From NCBI GenBank assembly GCA_004802725.1, contig SGPM01000132.1:1-64000 (forward strand): DNA of 64,000 nucleotides. The letters are read 5' to 3'. Every line of letters begins with the position of its first letter. Position 1 is the first letter of the stretch. The DNA is from Antrodiella citrinella (Eukaryota > Basidiomycota > Agaricomycetes > Polyporales > Steccherinaceae). The notes below the pieces were generated by a model, which had not been told where the DNA came from, did not search any database, and saw only the letters and a program-made list of their open reading frames with translations. Of this stretch, positions 56,910-64,000 are shown piece by piece. The position numbers and the translations under genes are program-made.

Positions 56910-58866
56910 ATGATCTTGTTTTCTTTCTTGACCCTGGCTCTCGTGTCTCTCGCTGTCGCAGACCCGATACACATCCCACTGCGACGCAGGAACCCGTTCG
57001 TATCCGGGGATGGCCAGTTGGACACCAGCAAGGTCGCCGTGGCTGCTCAGCGCATGCGAGAGAGATATGGATACACCCCGAATGTGACGAGTACGAGTAG
57101 CAAGAGGATGAAGAGGCAGGGACAAAGTGTAGGCGTTCCGATAATCAACCAGGTGAGTACTGTTCATGATATTCATCCAATTTCTTGGTCCGCGCCCTCG
57201 ACGAGGGAGTCGCCAAGGTCGTGTCGGCATCGCTGCTGCGCATTCTGGCGCTCGTCCGTTTGACGCGGTTTTCGTCATTGTACTCTGGCGCTCACCCATC
57301 TTTTTGTGTCTGCAGCAACAAGACTCGTCGTATCTTGGCGTCGTATCCATCGGTACACCCGGACAGAACTTCAATGTTGTTCTGGACACCGGCTCTTCCG
57401 ATCTATGGGTCGCTGCTGCCAACTGTGCGGGATGCACAAGTAGCACTCCTACTTTCGACACCACAAAGTCGTCAACGCTCAAGCAAGCAGGCACCACTGG
57501 TAGTCAGATTACGATTCACTACGGTAGTGGTCAAGTGAGCGGACAGATCGCACAGGACACAGTCAGCATGGGAGGCTTCACGAATACAGCACAAACATTG
57601 CTCGTCGGAACCACATTGTCCCAAGGTCTGCTGGACGGTGACGCGTCCGGTATCATGGGATTGGCCTTCCAGGCGCTGGCGTCGACTCAATCCGTTCCCT
57701 TCTGGCAAAACCTGATCTCTGCGAACCAGCTCGCTGCCCCAGAAATGTCTTTTTGGCTCACGCGAGAGATCACGAACCAGAATGCGAAGGATGACGAGCC
57801 TGGAGGTGTCTTCACCCTTGGTGGCACCAACAGCTCATTGTTCACCGGTAACATCGAGTTCATCAATATGCCTTCGGCCACGCAGCCCACCTTCTGGCTG
57901 TTAAGCATGTCAGGTAAGTCGATCTCTGTTGTTACTTGATCACCCGTGCTAAGATTGGCACGCTCCAGCTGTCACTGTGAACGGCAACAACGTCCAGATC
58001 CCGACCGGAAACGCCGCCATCTCTGCCATCGACACTGGCACTACGCTGATCGGAGGACCGTCGTCCGCCGTACAGGCCATTTTCAGTGCCATCCCCAACT
58101 CTGTCGCACTCTCGGAGATGCAAGGCTTCTTTGCTTTCCGTGAGTATTGGTGTGATAATAAGTATTACGTGATGTGACTGACGTCATACCATCTTACAGC
58201 TTGCACGTCCAATATTGAAGTCTCCTTCTCATTCGGCGGAGAGTCGTGGTCAATTAATCCAGCAGACATGAACTTGGGTACTGTTGGCCAAGGATTGTGT
58301 CTAGGCGGTATATTCGACCTGACACAAGGGTCCGATGTCAGTGAAGGAGGAGGAAACCCCAGCTGGGTTGTCGGTGATACCTTCCTGGTAAGCGTCTCAG
58401 CTCCCTTCGAGTGCTCTTCTTATCTCACCATACTTTTGCAGAAAAATGTCTACTCAGTCTTCCGTTCCAACCCTCCATCCATCGGTTTTGCTCAACTCTC
58501 GAACGCAGCAGGTGGTGGCTCAGGTACGGCACACTTGTACAGATTTATTTTTGAACTAAAGACTGATCAACAATCGTTGTACACCAACAGCCGCTCCATC
58601 AGGTGGAGGAACTCAGGGCTCGGCTACAATCACTGCCACTGGTCTCCCCATTCCTACCGGCGGTGCAAGTGGAAATGGAAGTGGTTCCGGTTCCGGTAAG
58701 TAAACGTTCCGCCGTGTGCGTGACCGTGAACTGATGATGTGTGCTTTTTATCCGTCGTGTAGTTCCAAGCGGTTCATCTGCCCTCACCAATGCTCGACCA
58801 ATAGCACTTGGCGCCGTTTTCTCACTTGCAATCGCTGCAGTATCAGGGTGGATGGTCGTCCTATGA
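56910..58866 (+). CDS. pepsin-type aspartic protease (A1), probably GPI-anchored
   Basis: Secreted or cell-surface endopeptidase. A signal peptide (MILFSFLTLALVSLAVADPI) is followed by a propeptide with basic residues (SSKRMKRQGQSV). The first catalytic motif is VVLDTGSSDLWVAAANCAGC and the flap shows IHYGSGQVSGQI. The second motif is AIDTGTTLIGGPSSAV. Then come PCTSNIEVSFSFGG, WVVGDTFLKNVYSVF and FRSNPPSIGFAQL. After the catalytic domain a Gly/Ser/Thr-rich linker and a hydrophobic end (IALGAVFSLAIAAVSGWMVV) suggest a GPI signal. About seven exons. The first intron is 162 bases, longer than usual. Length is near 440 residues. Confidence 0.92.
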
Positions 58867-59519
58867 CACTGAGATCCCGGAAACATTTGTTACCCCCTGC
58901 TATACCTCGCTGCTTGCTTCATTCCCGTGAATATGTTATCACCCCCCATCCCATCAGTAGCAAACACACACTACGCACTAACACCTCACTTCTCGTACTT
59001 ACCCCTCCGCCGCACACGCATACACACACATGGTGGATAAACCCCTCATTCTCTTTTATCTTTCATTCCCTTGCGCACTTTTTTGCATCGCGTAATTTAC
59101 TAGAGCGAGACGCTTTTTTCGAATCCGATCTACACCTGTTTGGGTTCGGGGTTGGACGATGCGTGCATACAGTGCAGCTTGTGATTCTCCTTAGTCTGAT
59201 TCTATTTCATAGCGTTTTTGCATCTCAGTCGCGTGCTCGAATCAGCGATTGAGAGACGAGCATTCTAGGTCTGAAACGAGACAAGGCGCACCGTGCGACG
59301 CACAAATGAATAGCAGCTGAACTAGTACTGTGATGTATACAAGATGTATAAGTGCAATTTGACGCTACGTGTCGGTAACAGGAATTATGGTGTGGTGTAA
59401 GTCTAGTACGCGCAGCAGGGACCACCATGGAAAGAAATATCATATGCAAGGTACGTTCAAGCAGACGCAGGTACGTTGTTCGGAGCTTTCATCGTGAACA
59501 TACATCCGAAAAGAGACCA
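58867..59519. other. convergent intergenic region
   Basis: 3' flank of the aspartic protease gene, including a CACACA-rich stretch near 59000-59030, and 3' flank of the next minus-strand locus. No coding frame is supported. Confidence 0.45.
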
Positions 59520-60729
59520 CTATATAGTACTTACCTTGGTAACAGGGTAGCAGGGGGGAATGACACTGGCATCGCGTGAGTTCTGCCACGCCTTGTAAAG
59601 TAGATACTCAACAGGACCCAGGTTCTCCATCCTTGCCGTATGATCACGGATCTCCATTGACACATCCTTCAGCTTTGGCATCTTGTGCAGGATAATCCCC
59701 GGGATGCAACCTCTCCTCGACGGCATGGAACTCTCGCTGGAAAACATCGATGTCGTACAGCGCAATCACAATCTGCTCCAGGTGAAGCGATAGGATACGC
59801 ATCAAAAAAGCTGCGGTCAAGGACCAAGGTGCCAAAACCTCTGCCAAGTCCCAAGGCCATGCGGGACATAGCGCGACCGAATGAACAGATGTGCACGCTG
59901 AGAGCTTTTCGAGGCTCTCTTCCCAGATACCGATGGACTTAGCATCTAGGATATCTGTGGTGCGTAAGTAAACGAAGAGAGTGAATCGCGTGCTTGACTT
60001 ACCATCCCCGACCTCAGGAATATCACAAGCGATGGACTGAATGCTGTTCCCAGTTGCATGTAGCAGGTCGCACACCGCGACGAACAGTGTCTCCCATTCG
60101 TAGCGAACGTCTTGCAGCTTGTGGATGTGTGGATCACGACTCAGAAGGTTGATGATGTCCTTGTAGTCTTCATAAGATAAAATAGAGAGCAGCTTCGTTC
60201 GCAATACCAATCCAATCTCGGTCCAATCTGAAGTGGCTCGGACGGTCCCGTCTAGGACCAGCGTATGTATGTCGGCAGAAATATCCATAAACGCAACCAA
60301 ATGTTGAAGATCGACGTAGGCGTATCCGACATCTACGTCAAATGCCGTTAAGAAACGATATGGGAATTTCGGATTTGCTGGCGACGCGATGATGTCCGCG
60401 AATGGAGTGGCCTCCTAGCGTAATTCAGAGCCGGTCTCGAACGGGAAGCCTTGCAGCACGAGATCCTTCAAAGCGGGAAACAACGTAATGTCTCCAGGGA
60501 TGGATAGCGGGAACTTCTCCTGCTCCCAAGATCTCGTTTCTGCTTTCCCTGTAAGCTCCAACTGCTTCACGGATTTCCCAATGCCACCATCCCCGTCGCT
60601 GTCACGAGAGTCTTGCAAGATTTGGATCAATGCAGGTATCTGCTCGAACTCCAGCTCAACACGATCGCCATACTTCCGCGCCTTCTGCAGCCGAGTATCG
60701 ACGCGTGCTCTGGAAAAGCTCCAGGTCAA
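59520..60729 (-). pseudogene. broken member of an unrecognised gene family
   Basis: Reads MTWSFSRARVDTRLQKARKY, then ITLFPALKDLVLQGFPFETG, up to an in-frame TAG at about 60418-60416. It continues in the same frame as EATPFADIIASPANPKF and through to EESLEKLSACTSVHSVALCP. Near 59705 the frame shifts by one and goes on as ILHKMPKLKDVSMEIRD. The same region in the neighbour at 63155-64000 runs without the shift (LVKIPNLKVVNVVTEDT). The pattern of short leucine-containing blocks (LVLDGTVR, LSLHLEQIVIALYD) suggests a leucine-rich, F-box-associated type protein, but no F-box is visible. Two lesions support a pseudogene. Sequencing errors are the alternative. Confidence 0.55.
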
Positions 60730-61726
60730 GCATCACAGAGACACTGGCAAGGCCACGAGGTAAAGGCGGAGAGGGTGTATTGTAAGTGCTCCTATGCGTC
60801 GCTGAAGAGCTTCAAGCTGGGTGGAGTTGAAGGTGGAATGGGACGATAAGCTACGGCAATCTATTCAAGAGGGGACGCCAGCAATGGGCTTTAGCGATTA
60901 ATCGATCATTCAGTACATGCTTGAAGCGCATGCTTTGTGTGCAGATAAAGCAACTGATAAGAACTTGGAGAAGCACAACCTACACAATACGATCCTTGTC
61001 AGTCAACTTGAAAGAAAGAATCGAGACACACGTACAACAGACAGCTGCAGCCTGAGCCTGATATTAATATGTCATGCCCGTAGTCATGCTGGTGTGATCG
61101 ACGTGGATGGTCCTGTTCCCGGTTCGAAACTTTGGTTTGAGCATGTAGATGACTTGTACGAATGAGGGTACTGCAGTAATGAGGAACACAACGAGTTGGA
61201 GAATCGAGTCGACACTGTGCGAAATGCCGGCCCGGGCGCCATTTGATTCTCCTGGCAACAGGCCCAGGTCAGTCTCGAAACTTCGACAAAGGCAGACAAG
61301 ACAAGCTCTTCTTTCCATAATTTGCTACAAGTTTGCTTGTAGTACGACTCACGCTCACGCCTCCCAGGTTGTCACTGTAAACAGTTTAGCAAATTGCGCA
61401 ATGAGCTCTCGTCAACTGAGCCAGTCTACCGTTACTTACATCTATGCCGCAGATACGATGTAAGTATAGTCAAGTGAGAACAATCGCCGAGCTCGAAATG
61501 TCTACATCCCGTTCATGCAGGCGAGCGACGTGAGTGATCGTATAAAGTATTAGATTATCTCTACCATAGGAACAAGGCACATTATGATCAATCGTTTTCC
61601 CCCAATTCGTGCGGGTGTGCCAGTGTAGGCCCAATATTTACGCAAGCTGGAGATTCGTGGGAGAAGACAGTGGCCCGTCGGCATACATTATCAGTGGCCA
61701 TGACCATGACCGCTTCCGAGTTAAGG
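60730..61726. other. intergenic region without a supported gene
   Basis: About 1 kb. Overlapping short frames on both strands near 61060-61460 show no motif. Nothing else seen. Confidence 0.45.
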
Positions 61727-62123
61727 CTAGCAGGAATGACTTTTTTTGCAGTCGCTGGTGAGATGACCACTAAAACATGAACACGTCAGTCGCGAGACAT
61801 ATATTATAATATTGAAAACTTGAAGTACTCACGAGCTGGCTTGTCCAGAGTGGCCATAACCTTGACCGCTTCCGATTTCAGGCGAACAGGAATGAGTGTG
61901 TTCACAATCGCTGGTGATATGGCCGCTAAAAACGTGAACGCGTCAGTCGAAAGACGCATATGTTGATATTGAAAAGTACTCACGAGCCGACTAGTCCAGA
62001 GTAGCTGGGATCTTGACGAGGTTGGATTTCAATCTCCATAGAGTCCAGAGACGTTTGGTGAGAGGGCGAGATGACAGCGGCCTGCATGAGGGCAAGGGCA
62101 CAGATGATGTAGGATGACAGCAT
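61727..62123 (-). CDS. small secreted protein built from a duplicated exon
   Basis: Three exons (62123-61984, 61925-61833, 61769-61727) give 91 residues, both introns in phase 2. The start MLSSYIICALALMQAAVISP is a signal peptide. Exon 2 begins SGHITSDCEHTHSC and ends GYGHSGQAS. Exon 3 begins SGHLTSDCKKSHSC and then stops. The two exons, and the intron sequences between them, are clearly related, as from a tandem duplication of about 155 bases. The mature protein is small, rich in His, Gly and Ser, with four Cys, which suits an extracellular effector-like or metal-binding peptide. No family recognised. The other frames through these exons would not keep phase. Confidence 0.65.
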
Positions 62124-63154
62124 GTCGAAACTGTGGATGGGTGTGTGAACAAGATGCCTTGGGATGCCTATTAGGTCGAGATTGATGTTCTGTATGTGAG
62201 ACTGTGGTAATTGGATGTCGGCCAGTGGCCACGAACGAGCTTTTATAGCGATTGCACGTATAGTCATCCATAGAAATGTGTACGAATATGTATGGTCGTG
62301 TATGAGCACTTCAGTGCAATGAAACAAAGTTCTGACCTTGGACGAAGATGAGTAAGTTGAAGATGGAAATTGAAACAGGCTACTTACCTCACAAGACCAT
62401 CCAAGATGTCGGGGAACTCGGAGATGCGGCCTATCTTGGGCTGAGCTTGACAAACAAGCGGCCGCTCAGCGTATACGATCGCATCCGCTCAGAATGGAGA
62501 GAAGCTGTCGTAGGGAACTGAAACATGGTCGAACAAGTGGTGGCCTGTATGAAAGCGAGATGGAGGATGAAACATACCGTAGGTGAAACATAATGCCTAC
62601 CTAGCGACCGTTGCGAGCAGCTCCATTCTAGAGCTGGAAAACTCAGGTCCGCAGATGCAGCCAGCTAGCTCGGGAGCATAGTTTGGACCATAAACACATT
62701 GCGGCTGACATACGCGGCCACATATGACACCTAGTTAGAATGTCGATACATACCAGGAAGAAGATGCACCCAGGCTGTATTGCGTTGAACTCGTGCATAC
62801 GATCCGGAGGCATGTCTTTATGCGACTGGCTTACAGTCTGCGGCGGATCAATGCTAGTGCAACCATCAGAATTTGAACTTGCCGGGCTTGGGTGATCAAG
62901 GAGTGGACGACCGCTCACGATGGTGCGCACAACGACAATTCAGGCTACTATGAATGTCTCGATGAGTTCGCTCATGCTGGGCATAAACAGAACCACCATG
63001 TACATTGATAGAAACATGACATGTCAATGATAACATCAATAAGAGCTTGAGGACGACTCGAATTCCTGTATCAGGATTTATATGTGTAGACCTGTAGAAC
63101 CTAGAATTCATGAGTCTATAAACAAAAATGGATAGGATTGATACTCACTCCCCG
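62124..63154. other. intergenic region without a supported gene
   Basis: About 1 kb between the small secreted protein gene and the partial paralogue at the right edge. A minus-strand frame at 62643-62930 lacks an ATG and known motifs. I looked for a further copy of the SGHLTSDC-type exon here and saw none. Confidence 0.4.
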
Positions 63155-64000
63155 CTACTGTACGCTTGAATGTTTCGATGAGATGTACCATTGTACCCTC
63201 TGCGCAATCTTCGGCCACGTCTTACAAACCATGACCTTCATCGTCGCCCAATAAGCAGTATCCTCTGTGACCACATTGACAACCTTCAAATTAGGTATCT
63301 TCACCAGTACAGCTTCCATGTTCGTCCGCTTCTCTGCAGCGAGGAACTCCCCCTCGAACACGTTGTCGTCTTCCACGGAGTCTAACCACAGCTCAATTTC
63401 TTGAAGGTGAAGCGGCGGGACATGCATGAGGAACGCTGTAGCTAGGGACCAGGTAGTCGTCACAATATGCGAGTCCACGTAGTTGTGGCCGAATAGGCAA
63501 CGCAGCCACACCGAATGAACGGATGTACAGGCAGAGAGTTTTGTGATGCTTCTTTGCCAGACACTCAATGACTCATCATCTGTCAGAGGCGCGTGAGTGA
63601 TCTTCAACGCCGCAAATGAAACATGAGCTGCATTATTGACTCACCTGCAGGAACGAAAGGAATATCGCAAGTGATTTTCAACATACTCTTCCCCGCTGCG
63701 TGGACCAAGTCGCATACCAGAACAAACTCTGCCAATGTTTCGCAATCATAAAATATCTCCTGTAGCTTGTCGACGTGGGCACTACACATAAGAAGCTTCG
63801 CAAGAACTTTGCCAGAATCATTCGGCGGGTTTACCACCTCCACGGAGAGTATTTTTACCCACACCAACGAGTTGAAGTCGACCTTGTTCCCCTTGATATC
63901 GCACTCCTCGAAAGATAGGCATATTATCTCAGCGAAATTATTGATGAACGCGACCAGAGTGACCAGATCGATTGTGTCGTACCGGATGCGTATGGAGGCC
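63155..64000 (-). CDS. member of the unrecognised family, 5' end outside window
   Basis: Two exons are visible. One runs from the window edge (VTLVAFINNFAEIICLSFEE, VWVKILSVEVVNPPNDSG, EFVLVCDLVHAAGKSMLKIT) to a GTGAGT donor near 63643. The other (63155 to about 63577) reads DDESLSVWQRSITKLSACTS, FLMHVPPLHLQEIELWLDSV and VLVKIPNLKVVNVVTEDT. The shared segment KLSACTSVHSV and matching block order tie it to 59520-60729. Here the frame is unbroken. The 5' part, which might show a defining domain, lies outside. Function unknown. Confidence 0.6.

Noticed and set aside
56895..57497. Minus-strand 200-codon frame within the aspartic protease gene.
   Set aside because: The plus strand carries the signal peptide and catalytic DTGSSDLW; the opposite frame has no motif.
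1..64000. Search for CRISPR arrays, prokaryotic operons, retroelement long terminal repeats and reverse transcriptase motifs.
   Set aside because: No regularly spaced repeats, no polymerase or integrase motifs and no terminal repeats were seen by eye; introns and gene content are fungal throughout.

Overview
The window looks like nuclear DNA from a filamentous basidiomycete, probably an agaricomycete. Genes are split by many introns of about 48-60 bases with GT-AG borders. The gene content also fits: a Myb/SANT-like protein of fungal type, an A-T-R adenylate-forming reductase, a muskelin homologue, a secreted subtilase with a PA domain, and a GPI-type pepsin. All models below were built by hand from splice sites, reading phase and remembered family sequences. 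No alignment or transcript was available. There are two runs of N (16083-16629 and 35711-35892), and scattered Ns near 16630-18500, 27260-28900, 36050-37830 and 49680-51540 make some codons unreadable.

Left part (1-20000): a partial SANT-like gene and an unrecognised gene, then a tandem run of kinase-like genes on the plus strand. One copy is intact (3356-4772), one has lost its 5' part (5379-6010) and one is broken several times (6380-7827). The run faces an eleven-exon aquaporin gene (8312-9909) whose two NPA boxes are both altered. After an unrecognised gene and a large subtilase comes an assembly gap, a cupin gene, a two-exon relic of the aquaporin (18138-18417) and, facing it, a kinase-like gene (18620-19965) whose catalytic Asp and DFG motif are changed. 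The kinase/aquaporin convergent pair is therefore present twice in opposite orientation.

Middle part (20000-45000): housekeeping genes, namely sphingosine-1-phosphate lyase, muskelin (with a predicted 10-base micro-exon), prefoldin subunit 4 and a YMC1-like mitochondrial carrier. Three unrecognised genes lie among them. A gene-poor 3 kb stretch follows, then the adenylate-forming reductase, two tandem NADH-pyrophosphatase-type Nudix genes and an intron-containing tRNA-Lys(CTT).

Right part (45000-64000): two unrecognised genes, one ending in a CaaX-like tail. The SAGA subunit ADA2 and the Paf1-complex subunit CTR9 are divergently arranged. A ZNHIT3/Hit1-type HIT-finger gene and a pepsin-like aspartic protease are also divergent. 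At the end is a small secreted protein made by exon duplication, lying between two members of an unrecognised gene family, one broken and one running off the window.

The most unusual signals are the inverted kinase/aquaporin duplication with its pseudokinase, the altered aquaporin, the exon-duplicated secreted peptide, the micro-exon, and two GC-AG introns, one of which splits the codon of the predicted carrier-domain serine. I found no CRISPR array, intact transposon or prokaryotic system.
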